From the NCBI RefSeq assembly GCF_001613385.1, contig NZ_BDCG01000004.1:124001-188000 (forward strand): a DNA stretch of 64,000 nt, written 5' to 3'. This document shows positions 1 through 7,900 of this stretch, piece by piece (position 1 is the first letter of the stretch; every line of letters starts with the position of its first letter). This stretch comes from Nocardia flavorosea NBRC 108225. GTDB lineage: Bacteria > Actinomycetota > Actinomycetes > Mycobacteriales > Mycobacteriaceae. The notes under the pieces were generated by a model, which saw nothing but the letters and a program-made list of their open reading frames with translations, had not been told where the DNA came from and searched no databases. The position numbers and the translations under genes are program-made.

Positions 1-1
1 G

Positions 2-961
2 CTCGCGGTGTCGCTGTCCGATGCGGGCGCCCCGGTCGAGGCGGCACCCAACCCCCGGGGATTCGATTTCGTGGTCGATTCCCCCGAGATGGGCCCGATC
101 AGGTCACGGATCTTCCGGGCCAAGGACGGCAACACCAACCGCGTCGTCTACGCCTTGGACGGTATGCGGGCCCCCGAGACACACAGCGGCTGGGAGTTCG
201 ACACCAATGTCGCCGACGCGCTCACCGACTGGAATATCAACGTCGTCATGCCGATCGGCGGTATGTCCAGCTTCTACGCCGACTGGAATGCGCCGAGTTC
301 GTTCTTCGGGGCGCCGCCAACCGGTTCGTCCTCGGGGTCCGGCGCACTCAACGTGATATCCGAAGGACCGGGCAAAAGCTATCGGTACGCCTGGGAAACG
401 TTCATAAATCAGCACTTGCGCTGGGCATTGCGCGACCGGCTCGGGTTCAACCCGTACCGCAACGGCGTATTCGGATTGTCGATGGGCGGTAGTGGCGCGC
501 TGACCCTGGCCGCCTATCACCCGGACCAGTTCAGTTTCGCCGGTTCCTACTCCGGCTACCTGAACATCTCCGCGCCGGGTATGCGTGAGGCCATACGGCT
601 GGCCATGATCGATGCCGGTGGGTACAACGTCGACTCCATGGCGCCGCCGTGGGGTCCGCAATGGCTGCGAATGGATCCGTTCGTTTTCGCGCCGTTGCTA
701 CGTGACCACAACACCCGCCTATGGATATCCGCCGGTAGCGGGCTGCCCGCCCCGGCCGACGGATTCAACGGCAATACCGTGAACGGAATGGCGCTGGAGG
801 CGCTGGCGCTCGCCAACACCCGATCTTTCCAGCTACGGATGATGTCGCTGGGTGCGAACAATGTCACGTACTCGTTCCCACCGGCGGGTATCCACTCCTG
901 GACCTACTGGGAAGCCGAAGTACATCGGATGATTCCGGATTTGTCCGCGAATATCGGATAA
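2..961 (+). CDS. Antigen 85-type mycolyltransferase, 5' end outside window
   Basis: Secreted alpha/beta-hydrolase that should transfer mycoloyl groups from trehalose monomycolate to trehalose or arabinogalactan in the cell envelope. The frame is open to the left edge, so the signal peptide and true start lie upstream; the first visible residues (LAVSLSDAGAP) look like the end of a signal peptide. The family landmarks are present: LDGMR near the substrate loop, SFYADW, the nucleophile elbow GLSMGG, an acidic helix MALEALALANT that carries the catalytic Glu, and GIHSWTYW with the catalytic His. A Ser/Gly-rich insert after SSFFGAPP enlarges one loop compared with the two paralogues downstream. 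It is the first of three tandem mycolyltransferase genes and is followed by a long hairpin. The family call is secure; acceptor preference cannot be read from sequence. Confidence 0.93.
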   Translation, partial: LAVSLSDAGAPVEAAPNPRGFDFVVDSPEMGPIRSRIFRAKDGNTNRVVYALDGMRAPETHSGWEFDTNVADALTDWNINVVMPIGGMSSFYADWNAPSSFFGAPPTGSSSGSGALNVISEGPGKSYRYAWETFINQHLRWALRDRLGFNPYRNGVFGLSMGGSGALTLAAYHPDQFSFAGSYSGYLNISAPGMREAIRLAMIDAGGYNVDSMAPPWGPQWLRMDPFVFAPLLRDHNTRLWISAGSGLPAPADGFNGNTVNGMALEALALANTRSFQLRMMSLGANNVTYSFPPAGIHSWTYWEAEVHRMIPDLSANIG

Positions 962-999
962 CCGGCGGTCGCGGAGGTCGGGACCGGTCTCCGCGACCA

Positions 1000-1047
1000 C
1001 AGCAGTGTGCCCGCCACCGAGACTTCTCGGTGGCGGGCACACTGCTG
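1000..1047 (+). terminator. Perfect 23-bp hairpin after first mycolyltransferase
   Basis: Positions 1000-1022 are exactly complementary to 1025-1047, giving a very stable hairpin 39 nt after the stop codon at 961. No T-run follows, so it is either an actinobacterial I-shaped terminator or an mRNA 3'-end stabiliser. Confidence 0.75.
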
Positions 1048-1398
1048 TCGATGGGAATTCGCCCATGGTTCGTATTCCGTTACACAACCCCGGTCAGAGG
1101 GCGATTTCTATAACGGAGGAATATCACGGCCCACCGAGACATCAACGGCTCGGCAAGGTATCGTCACGGGGCGATCACAACGCTCTCGCGGCGGATTTCG
1201 GCCATCCGATCAGCACGGCCTTGCTTGGGCTCGATGAGGTCGAATAAGGTCCAGCGAGCGCATCTGTGACCAGATCGTTGTAGCGCTGTCGGCCGATGGT
1301 TGGTCGGGACCGGCCGCCGGCGCCGCCGAGGAGAAACGGGGTGTTGTCCGCGCAGCGGTGGCGTACAACACCACAACAGCAGAAAGAGAGCAGAATTC
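1048..1398. other. Intergenic upstream region of second mycolyltransferase
   Basis: About 350 bases between the hairpin and the ATG at 1399. I see no coding pattern, RNA gene or repeat. A purine-rich ribosome-binding stretch (agaaagagag, 1381-1390) precedes the start. The promoter is presumably here but no convincing hexamer pair stands out. Confidence 0.5.
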
Positions 1399-2418
1399 AT
1401 GCGTTTCGGCAGGGCAGCCGGCCCGAAGAGAAGTATAGGGCGGTCCCGGGCACCTCGCGGTTGGCGTAACCGGATTCTGGCAATCGGTGCGGCGGTACTC
1501 GCGCTACCGGTCGCTGCGGGTATCGCGGCTCCGACCGCCGTGGCCTCCCCGGCGGCGCCGGTCCACCGGGCGGGCGTGGAGGAACTGATGGTTCCCTCCA
1601 GCATGGGCCCCATCAAGGTCCAGGTGCAGTGGGCGGCGCGCGGTGGTAACGCCGGGCTCTACTTGCTCGACGGTCTGCGCGCGCGCGAAGACCGCAACGC
1701 CTGGTCCTTCGAGACCAATGCGCTCGAGCAGTTCGCGAACGACAACATCTCGCTGATCATGCCGGTCGGCGGCCAGTCCAGCTTCTACACCGACTGGTAC
1801 TCGCCCAGCAACACCAACGGCCAGAAGTTCACCTACAAGTGGGAAACGTTCCTCACCCAGGAGCTGCCCGCCTTCCTCGAGGGCCACGGTGTCTCCCGCA
1901 CCAACAACGCGATCGCGGGCCTGTCGATGGGTGGTAGCGCCGCGCTGGCGCTGGCCGCCTACCACCGGGACCAGTTCAAGTCGGCCGCTGCCTACTCCGG
2001 CTACCTGAACATCTCGGCGCCGGGTATGCGTGAGGCCATCCGGATCGCCATGCTGGACGCGGGCCGCTACAACGTCGACTCGATGGCCGCCCCGTGGAGC
2101 CCGCAGTGGCTGCGCATGGACCCGTTCGTCTTCGCGCCGCAGCTGCGCGGTCTGCCGATGTACATCTCGGCGGCCAGCGGGCTGCCGGGCCCGCACGACA
2201 AGCCGGCGGGCGCGATCGGTGCGTTCAATACCGGTAACGCCATGGCACTGGAAGCACTGTCGCTGGTGAACACCCGCGCCTTCCAGTCGCGGCTGAAGTC
2301 GCTCGGCATCAACGCCCACTTCGATTTCCCGAACGTCGGCACCCACTCCTGGAAGTACTGGGAGAGCCAGCTCTTCGCCTCCCGCAAGATGTTCCTGGAT
2401 TCCACCAACGGCTGGTGA
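1399..2418 (+). CDS. Antigen 85-type mycolyltransferase
   Basis: A 339-residue secreted mycolyltransferase. The ATG at 1399 is chosen because it begins a typical signal peptide (basic RRNR-type stretch, hydrophobic core ending near AVASPAAP) and has a purine-rich site just upstream; the frame is open further upstream but without secretion features. Catalytic residues by family alignment are Ser176 (GLSMGG), Glu285 (MALEALSLVNT) and His316 (GTHSWKYW). LDGLRARED and SFYTDW match the trehalose- and acyl-binding loops of Ag85. The central part (YSGYLNISAPGMREAIR) is nearly identical to the upstream paralogue, which points to a recent tandem duplication. A strong hairpin terminator follows. Confidence 0.95.
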   Translation: MRFGRAAGPKRSIGRSRAPRGWRNRILAIGAAVLALPVAAGIAAPTAVASPAAPVHRAGVEELMVPSSMGPIKVQVQWAARGGNAGLYLLDGLRAREDRNAWSFETNALEQFANDNISLIMPVGGQSSFYTDWYSPSNTNGQKFTYKWETFLTQELPAFLEGHGVSRTNNAIAGLSMGGSAALALAAYHRDQFKSAAAYSGYLNISAPGMREAIRIAMLDAGRYNVDSMAAPWSPQWLRMDPFVFAPQLRGLPMYISAASGLPGPHDKPAGAIGAFNTGNAMALEALSLVNTRAFQSRLKSLGINAHFDFPNVGTHSWKYWESQLFASRKMFLDSTNGW

Positions 2419-2464
2419 CAAGAACGACACGCTGATCGGTTGCCGCTGAACCGATAGCACCGCG

Positions 2465-2514
2465 CAACGGCGCCACCTGCAGAGCAATACGAGCAGGTGG
2501 CGCCGTTGCTGTTT
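2465..2514 (+). terminator. Rho-independent terminator
   Basis: A 16-bp perfect stem (2465-2480 with 2493-2508), a 12-nt loop and a short T-run (GTTTT at 2511) lie 46 nt after the stop at 2418. It separates the second and third mycolyltransferase genes. Confidence 0.85.
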
Positions 2515-2595
2515 TCCGGGTCGCGAGGGTGAGCAACTGATTTGCTGTCCGCGCGTCTACCGGGAATCCGCCGGTGACGGCGGTACAAACAATGT

Positions 2596-4449
2596 GTGGC
2601 AGGGAAGAAACGCGTTAGAGGGGGTTCGACCGGCCGATCCGGTGTCCGCGCCCGGCGCGGTCTCGCTGTACTGGCGGCCGCGCTGGTGTTGCCTTTCGTC
2701 TTCGCCCAGGCTCCGGCACCTGCCCAGCCCACCGCGACCGCCGCACCGGCGACGATCCGCAATATCGTCTGGCATTCCGACCGGCATGTCGCCATCTGGG
2801 TGAATTCGCCTGCCATGGGTACACCCATCCAGGTGCGGTTGCTGCTGGCACGGGACTGGAACACCACGCCCGGCGCGAAGTTCCCCGTGCTGTACATGCT
2901 CGACGGGCTCCGCGCCACCGACGACACCAGCGGCTGGATCGCCGAAACCGGCGCCGTCGATTTCTTCGCCGACAAGAACGTCACAGCTGTGCTGCCGGTC
3001 GGCGGACAGGCCAGTTTCTATTCGGATTGGCTGAAACCCGACAACGGCAAGAACTACAAGTGGGAAACCTTTCTCACCAAGGAACTTCCGCCCCTGCTGG
3101 AAAGCCGATGGCGCGCTACCGATACCCGCGGAATCGCCGGGCTCTCCATGGGCGGCACCGCCGCGATGTTCCTGTCCGCCCGCAACAACGATTTCGCGAA
3201 ATTCGCCGCCTCCTACTCCGGTTTCCTCACCACCACGAGTACCGGTATGCCGCAGGCCATACGGCTCGCCATGATCGACGCCGGCGGATTCGACGCCGCG
3301 GCGATGTGGGGCCCGCCCGACAGCCCGCAATGGCAGGAACACGATCCGGTGTACCTCGCCGACCGCCTGAAAGGCCAATCCCTCTATATATCCAGCGGGA
3401 CCGGCGCTTCCGGGAAACATGACGAAGGATCCGAGATCCCCGGGGTCACCCCGAATATGTTCGGGATGGGTCTGGAAACACTATCCCTGATCACCTCCCA
3501 GAATTTCGTCTCGAAGCTGCACGAGCTGCGCATCCCCGCGACCGTCAAGTACCGTTCCGCCGGTACCCACACCTGGCCTTACTGGGATTTCGAACTGCGC
3601 CAGTCCTGGCCTCAGGCCGCCGCCGCACTCGGTGTGCCCGCCGCGAAACCGGAATGCGCTGTCGGTGGTGCCATCGCCGAGGTGGCAGCCGGCAACGGCT
3701 GGCTCGGCGCCTGCCTCACCGGCGAATACCGGGTGCCGGGCGGTGTGGCCCAGGATTTTCTGCACGGCCGGGTCTTCTTCACACCCGAGGCGGGCGCGCA
3801 CCCGGTGGCCGGTCGTATCGGGGGCGGTTATCAGGCCGCGGACGGACCGCACGGTGCACTCGGCCTGCCGATCGGCGGGGAAACACCGTTGCCGGACGGC
3901 CGGGGCCGCTACCAGCCGTTCCAGCACGGATCGCTGTACTGGACACCCGAAACCGGTGCGCAGATGGTGCGTGGTGCGATCCTGGCCGAATGGGGACGCC
4001 AGGGTTATGAGGGTGGGCCGGCGAAATATCCGGTGGGGCCGGAGGCGCGGACACCACATCGCGACGGTGCGGTGCAACCCTTCGAAGGTGGCCCGTTCTA
4101 TTTCAGCCCCGCCACCGGAGCCCACCGGGTGGAAGGACTCATCCTCGGCAAATACGCCGAACTGGGTTTCGAGAACAGTTGGCTCGGCTTCCCGGCGGCT
4201 CCCGAACTCCCGCTGAAGGATTTCGGCAGGTACAGCCGGTTCGAGGGCGGCAACATCTACTGGAGCCCGCTCTCGGGGGCCTGGGCGGTCCGCAACGGCC
4301 CGATCATGGACGCCTGGCGCGACGCGGGATTCGAGAACGGCCGCCTGGGATTTCCGATCAGTGACGAATTCGCCATCCCCGGTGGGGTGCAACAGAACTT
4401 CCAGCACGGCGTGATCACTGTCCGGGACAATCGTGCTGAAGTGCGCTGA
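2596..4449 (+). CDS. Mycolyltransferase with C-terminal LGFP repeats
   Basis: A 617-residue two-part protein. Residues about 1-45 are a signal peptide with a basic start and an Ala/Pro-rich end (APAPAQP). Residues about 50-345 are an Ag85-type catalytic domain with LDGLRATDD, SFYSDW, nucleophile Ser184 (GLSMGGT), the acidic MGLETLSL helix and His325 (GTHTWPYW). From about 355 to the end there are five LGFP-type repeats (NGWLGACL, GALGLPIG, AKYPVGPE, SWLGFPAA, GRLGFPIS), each with a following W/F-x-P/S-x-x-GA strand. LGFP repeats occur on corynebacterial PS1-type mycolyltransferases and are thought to anchor or organise the protein in the cell wall. GTG at 2596 begins the signal peptide; an in-frame alternative was not seen. 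Confidence 0.93.
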   Translation: MAGKKRVRGGSTGRSGVRARRGLAVLAAALVLPFVFAQAPAPAQPTATAAPATIRNIVWHSDRHVAIWVNSPAMGTPIQVRLLLARDWNTTPGAKFPVLYMLDGLRATDDTSGWIAETGAVDFFADKNVTAVLPVGGQASFYSDWLKPDNGKNYKWETFLTKELPPLLESRWRATDTRGIAGLSMGGTAAMFLSARNNDFAKFAASYSGFLTTTSTGMPQAIRLAMIDAGGFDAAAMWGPPDSPQWQEHDPVYLADRLKGQSLYISSGTGASGKHDEGSEIPGVTPNMFGMGLETLSLITSQNFVSKLHELRIPATVKYRSAGTHTWPYWDFELRQSWPQAAAALGVPAAKPECAVGGAIAEVAAGNGWLGACLTGEYRVPGGVAQDFLHGRVFFTPEAGAHPVAGRIGGGYQAADGPHGALGLPIGGETPLPDGRGRYQPFQHGSLYWTPETGAQMVRGAILAEWGRQGYEGGPAKYPVGPEARTPHRDGAVQPFEGGPFYFSPATGAHRVEGLILGKYAELGFENSWLGFPAAPELPLKDFGRYSRFEGGNIYWSPLSGAWAVRNGPIMDAWRDAGFENGRLGFPISDEFAIPGGVQQNFQHGVITVRDNRAEVR

Positions 4450-4733
4450 CCCACACCGGACCTATCGAACTGGAGGGCGCCGCGGTCGGGCCGGTCGTGG
4501 GGGAGAACTGACTGAACGAGGCAGCCGCCACAGTCATAGACGACCGATATGCACTGAGTGGTCAGGCACAACGCAGCGGCATCCGATGGGTGGTACTACC
4601 CTCGGTGGTCGCGGCCCGCGACTACCTCGCCGGGCCTGACGTAACCCTACGGTCAAACCAGTGGTTCGGCGGCGCTCGATACGGGTGCCGTGAACCAGCG
4701 CGCAACGGCGCGCCGGAACACAGGATGGAATGT

Positions 4734-5270
4734 ATGTATCGGACCCGAGGCACGATGCTCGGTGTGGTGGCGGCCGTGGCGGCTGCCGGACTGCTCGCCG
4801 GCTGCGGCGACGAGGAATCGACCGCGACCAGCACCCCGACGCTGTCGACCCCGGCCGCCGCATCGTCCGAGAGCTCGGCGCCGGCGCCCGCGCCGGGAGA
4901 ACAGACGCCGGCGCCCGAGGCTCCGGCTCCGCCTCCGGAGGAGAGCGCCGCTCCGGAGGCGCCCCCGGAGGAAATGGAACGTCCCGCGCCGGTGGAGCCC
5001 CAGGAACCCGCGGCTGCGGAGCTCGGCCCCAAGGAACAGACGTATATCGATGAGCTGGCGAAACAGGGGGTGAACCCGTCGACCCCGGATACCGCGCTGA
5101 GTATCGGCTCCTATGTGTGCAGTCAGGTGGCGCAGGGCACTCCGGATCCGGCCATGCTCACCTGGGTGACCGCGATGGCCGGTGCGGACGCGGCGTTCGA
5201 TCCCGCGAAGATGCCGGTCGAGCAGGCGGGACAGATCTACATCAATACCGCGAAAGCGCACTACTGCTAG
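4734..5270 (+). CDS. DUF732 lipoprotein
   Basis: A 178-residue exported lipoprotein of unknown function. The ATG at 4734 starts a short signal peptide (MYRTRG, then a hydrophobic core) ending in the lipobox LLAGC. A low-complexity Pro/Ala/Glu linker (residues about 30-95) follows and probably spans the wall. The C-terminal about 80 residues match DUF732: a helix KEQTYIDELAKQGV, a Cys in YVCSQVAQG and a terminal Cys, a pair likely to form a disulfide. The stop is 9 nt before the cutinase-like gene, so the two are probably cotranscribed. Another in-frame ATG at 4725 is possible, but the ggatgga site fits 4734 better. The intergenic stretch 4450-4733 shows no other gene. Confidence 0.82.
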   Translation: MYRTRGTMLGVVAAVAAAGLLAGCGDEESTATSTPTLSTPAAASSESSAPAPAPGEQTPAPEAPAPPPEESAAPEAPPEEMERPAPVEPQEPAAAELGPKEQTYIDELAKQGVNPSTPDTALSIGSYVCSQVAQGTPDPAMLTWVTAMAGADAAFDPAKMPVEQAGQIYINTAKAHYC

Positions 5271-5279
5271 TGGCTGCCG

Positions 5280-6272
5280 ATGAGTAGGGGACGTTCCGGA
5301 GCCCGTCGGTCGCGGTCGGCGGGTTGCCTGACGCTGCTCGCGCTCGGTGTGGCGGGGCTCGTCATCGTGATATTGCTGTGGTATCTGCTGGCAGGCTGCC
5401 TGCGGGAACCACCGCCCGGGCCCGGTCCGGGGCCGGGACCGGAGGAACCGACGAGTCAGCCGGCGAGCTGCCCGGACGTGCAGATGATTTCGGTACCGGG
5501 GACATGGGAGTCCAGTAGTACCGACGACCCCTACAACCCGTCGGCCAACCCGGCTTCGCTGATGCTGAACATCAGCGATCCGGTACGGGAACAGTTCCCG
5601 ACCGACCGAGTCGACGTGTACACGGTTCCCTACGTCGCGCAGTTCTCCAATCCGGTGGCGTTTCCGCCGGACGGGCAGGCGTCCTACAACGTCTCGCGTA
5701 CCGAGGGCACGCGGCGGACATTCGATTTCCTGACCCAGCGTCACGAAGAATGCCCGCTCACCACGTATGTGCTGGCCGGGTTCTCGCAGGGCGCTGTGAT
5801 CGCCGGGGATATCGCCGAACAGATCGGTAAGGGCAACGGCCCGGTACCGGCGGACCGGGTACTCGGGGTGACCCTGATCGCCGACGGCCGTCGGTCCGGT
5901 GAGCCGGGACCGGGGCAACCGATTCAGGTGGGTACCCCGCCGCCCGGTATCGGCGCGGAGGTCGCGCTCGCCGGTTTGAGCGTGCCCGGGATCACGATGA
6001 CAGGGGCGCGTGAGGAAGGTTTCGGCGAAATCGCCGACCGTGTTTACACGATCTGCGCACCCGGCGACCTGATCTGTGACGCACCGCGCAATGCGCTGAG
6101 CCCCGCCAATATCGTCGGCAGCCTGGGCACACTCACGGCCGCTGTCGGTAACCCCGTGCACAGCCTCTATCACAACTTCGTGGTGGAACCCGACGGCACC
6201 ACGGCCACCCAGTGGGCCGCGAACTGGGCTGTCGGCCTGGTCGAAGGCGCGCCGCAGCCGCCGCATTCATGA
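5280..6272 (+). CDS. Culp6-like cutinase/lipase (Rv3802c type)
   Basis: A 330-residue membrane-anchored serine esterase. An N-terminal transmembrane segment (residues about 15-42, LALGVAGLVIVILLWYLLAG) is followed by a Pro/Gly-rich linker and a cutinase fold. The nucleophile is Ser169 in GFSQGA; the Asp is probably in the APGDLICD segment, which also has the conserved cysteines, and the His is in HSLYHNF. In mycobacteria the homologue next to fadD32 and pks13 is an essential phospholipase/thioesterase linked to mycolate homeostasis, and the same neighbourhood is kept here. The gene follows the DUF732 lipoprotein by 9 nt, so translation is likely coupled. Confidence 0.9.
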   Translation: MSRGRSGARRSRSAGCLTLLALGVAGLVIVILLWYLLAGCLREPPPGPGPGPGPEEPTSQPASCPDVQMISVPGTWESSSTDDPYNPSANPASLMLNISDPVREQFPTDRVDVYTVPYVAQFSNPVAFPPDGQASYNVSRTEGTRRTFDFLTQRHEECPLTTYVLAGFSQGAVIAGDIAEQIGKGNGPVPADRVLGVTLIADGRRSGEPGPGQPIQVGTPPPGIGAEVALAGLSVPGITMTGAREEGFGEIADRVYTICAPGDLICDAPRNALSPANIVGSLGTLTAAVGNPVHSLYHNFVVEPDGTTATQWAANWAVGLVEGAPQPPHS

Positions 6273-6626
6273 CGCGATCGTTCGGGGCAGTGTTGCGGCG
6301 CGGGGGTACCACAAGCAGCAGCATGAGTCCGCACCGTGTCGGGAAGGCGACCGGCGCATGGCGGCGTACTCCGTACGACCACGTCGTGGCCAGGCACGAT
6401 GCAGGAATCCACGGACAAGCCCTGCGGTCCCGCGGTGGACTGCGCCGCCGACGGCGAAACGGCGGCGGCGACCCAGACACCCGGCGCGGCCGGTTCGGCT
6501 CGAGTAGGCCAAATTGTCCCTGGTGAGCCGCTGTTGCGGTGGACCCGCGAAGTGCGGGCGGCGTGTTGTGACAATTCACCGCACGCAGCGTGTTCCTTCC
6601 CCCGCGTCACGCTGTAAAGTGCGCTG
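6273..6626. other. Intergenic region upstream of the LLM oxidoreductase
   Basis: About 350 bases with no supported protein gene. Its right end carries the -10 box for the small leader ORF described next. No RNA gene or repeat was recognised. Confidence 0.5.
6615..6620 (+). promoter_or_regulatory. -10 box TAAAGT of a leaderless leader ORF
   Basis: TAAAGT lies 6 nt before a GTG at 6627, the spacing seen throughout this window for leaderless transcripts. Transcription would start at about 6627. No clear -35 hexamer was found. Confidence 0.55.
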
Positions 6627-6692
6627 GTGATCGCGCGTCCCGGCCCTGCGCCGGCCGGGATACGCAGTGACTTCCGATATCCAGGAGCATGA
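6627..6692 (+). CDS. Possible 21-codon leaderless leader peptide
   Basis: A GTG at the predicted transcription start opens a 21-residue frame (VIARPGPAPAGIRSDF...) that ends in TGA at 6690-6692, four bases before the ATG of the downstream oxidoreductase. Short leaderless ORFs directly upstream of longer genes are known in mycobacteria and can couple translation. The peptide is Pro/Ala/Arg-rich and not recognisable as a domain. The stop also lies just downstream of the caggag site used by the next gene. It is inferred only from promoter geometry. Confidence 0.4.
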   Translation: MIARPGPAPAGIRSDFRYPGA

Positions 6693-6696
6693 GTTC

Positions 6697-7716
6697 ATGA
6701 CAGAAGCCGCCGCACCGGTGGATGAGTTGAGCGCGCTGGGCACTCCGTTGCGAAAGTTCCGCTTCGCCGCCGCAGGCGAGGGGAACAAGCAGGAAGGTGG
6801 CGCCCGCAAGTTCATCCAAACGGCGCAGCAGGCCGAGGAGTACGGCTACGACACCTTCGTGGTGCCGGATCATCTCGGTGACCAGATCGGTCCGATCGCC
6901 GCCCTCGGCGCGCTGTCCCAGGCCACCGACAGGATTCGCCTCGGCACCTCGGTGCTGGCCAACGGCTTCCGGCACCCGGTCGTGCTCGCCAAGGACCTCG
7001 CCACCATCGACGTGCTGTCGAAAGGCCGGCTCGAGGTGGGCATCGGCGCCGGCTGGAAGGCCGACGAATTCGCCGCCGCCGGGCTGGACTACGACCGCCC
7101 CGGGATCCGGCTGGCCAAACTCGACGAGACGCTGAGCATCCTCGATGTGCTGCTGCGTGGGCAGGAATGCACCTTCGAGGGCAAGTACTACCAGGTGCGC
7201 GGCATCAAGGGGACGCCACGGCCGCGGCAGGGCCCGCGGCCGCCGTTGTGCACCGGTGGCGGTGGTCCGCGCATGCTGAAGCTGGCCGCCAAACACGCCG
7301 ACATCATCTCGGTGGTACCGGTCACCACGCCGAAAGGTCAGGGCCTGCTGTCCAGCATCACGCTCGAGAAAACCATCGAGAAGGTGGAGTTGATCAAGGA
7401 AGCCGCCGGGGAGCGGTTCTCCCAGATCGAGCTGAACTGGGCCGTCACCGCGATCGTCATCACCGACGACCGGGAGAAAATGGCGGAAATGGCCCTTGCG
7501 GCCCTGGACCGCGGTCAGCTTCCCGACCTCGAGGTGGATACTCAGCTCACTGTCTCCGACATCCTGAACTCCCCGTATGTGGCCATCGGCACGTTCGAGG
7601 AGATCGCCGACCAGATGCGGCGGGTGCGCCAACTCACGGGCATGTCCTATATAGGCATCTACCCGACCCAGATGGACGCTTTCGCGCCGGTGATTCCCTT
7701 GCTCCGGGAGGAGTGA
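6697..7716 (+). CDS. LLM-class F420-dependent oxidoreductase
   Basis: A 339-residue luciferase-like monooxygenase-fold (TIM barrel) protein, similar to the actinobacterial F420-dependent subfamily (TIGR03621-like). Family features seen are TFVVPDHLG, the DRIRLGTSVLANGFRHP strand and loop, ATIDVLSKGRLEVGIGAGW and the TGGGGPRMLKLAA phosphate-binding region. ATG 6697 is preceded by caggag at 6682-6687. Its substrate is not predictable; the place between the cutinase-like gene and fadD32 suggests a role in lipid or mycolate metabolism, but that is inference. It is not part of the usual mycobacterial order at this locus. Probably expressed from the TAAAGT promoter through the leader ORF. Confidence 0.87.
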   Translation: MTEAAAPVDELSALGTPLRKFRFAAAGEGNKQEGGARKFIQTAQQAEEYGYDTFVVPDHLGDQIGPIAALGALSQATDRIRLGTSVLANGFRHPVVLAKDLATIDVLSKGRLEVGIGAGWKADEFAAAGLDYDRPGIRLAKLDETLSILDVLLRGQECTFEGKYYQVRGIKGTPRPRQGPRPPLCTGGGGPRMLKLAAKHADIISVVPVTTPKGQGLLSSITLEKTIEKVELIKEAAGERFSQIELNWAVTAIVITDDREKMAEMALAALDRGQLPDLEVDTQLTVSDILNSPYVAIGTFEEIADQMRRVRQLTGMSYIGIYPTQMDAFAPVIPLLREE

Positions 7717-7900
7717 GAAGCTCATCTCTGTAACATGTCTCTGGTTTGAGAACATCTAGCCGATAGCGGTCACCGCGCAGACCGCACACCGAACCCGCGG
7801 GAAAGTTCTCGGATGAGAGCACCGCGGCGAAAGCGAGTCGGGGCCACACAGTAAATAACGGTGATCGTGCCGTTGCGGCGTGCGCCTCGGAGGAGAAGGA

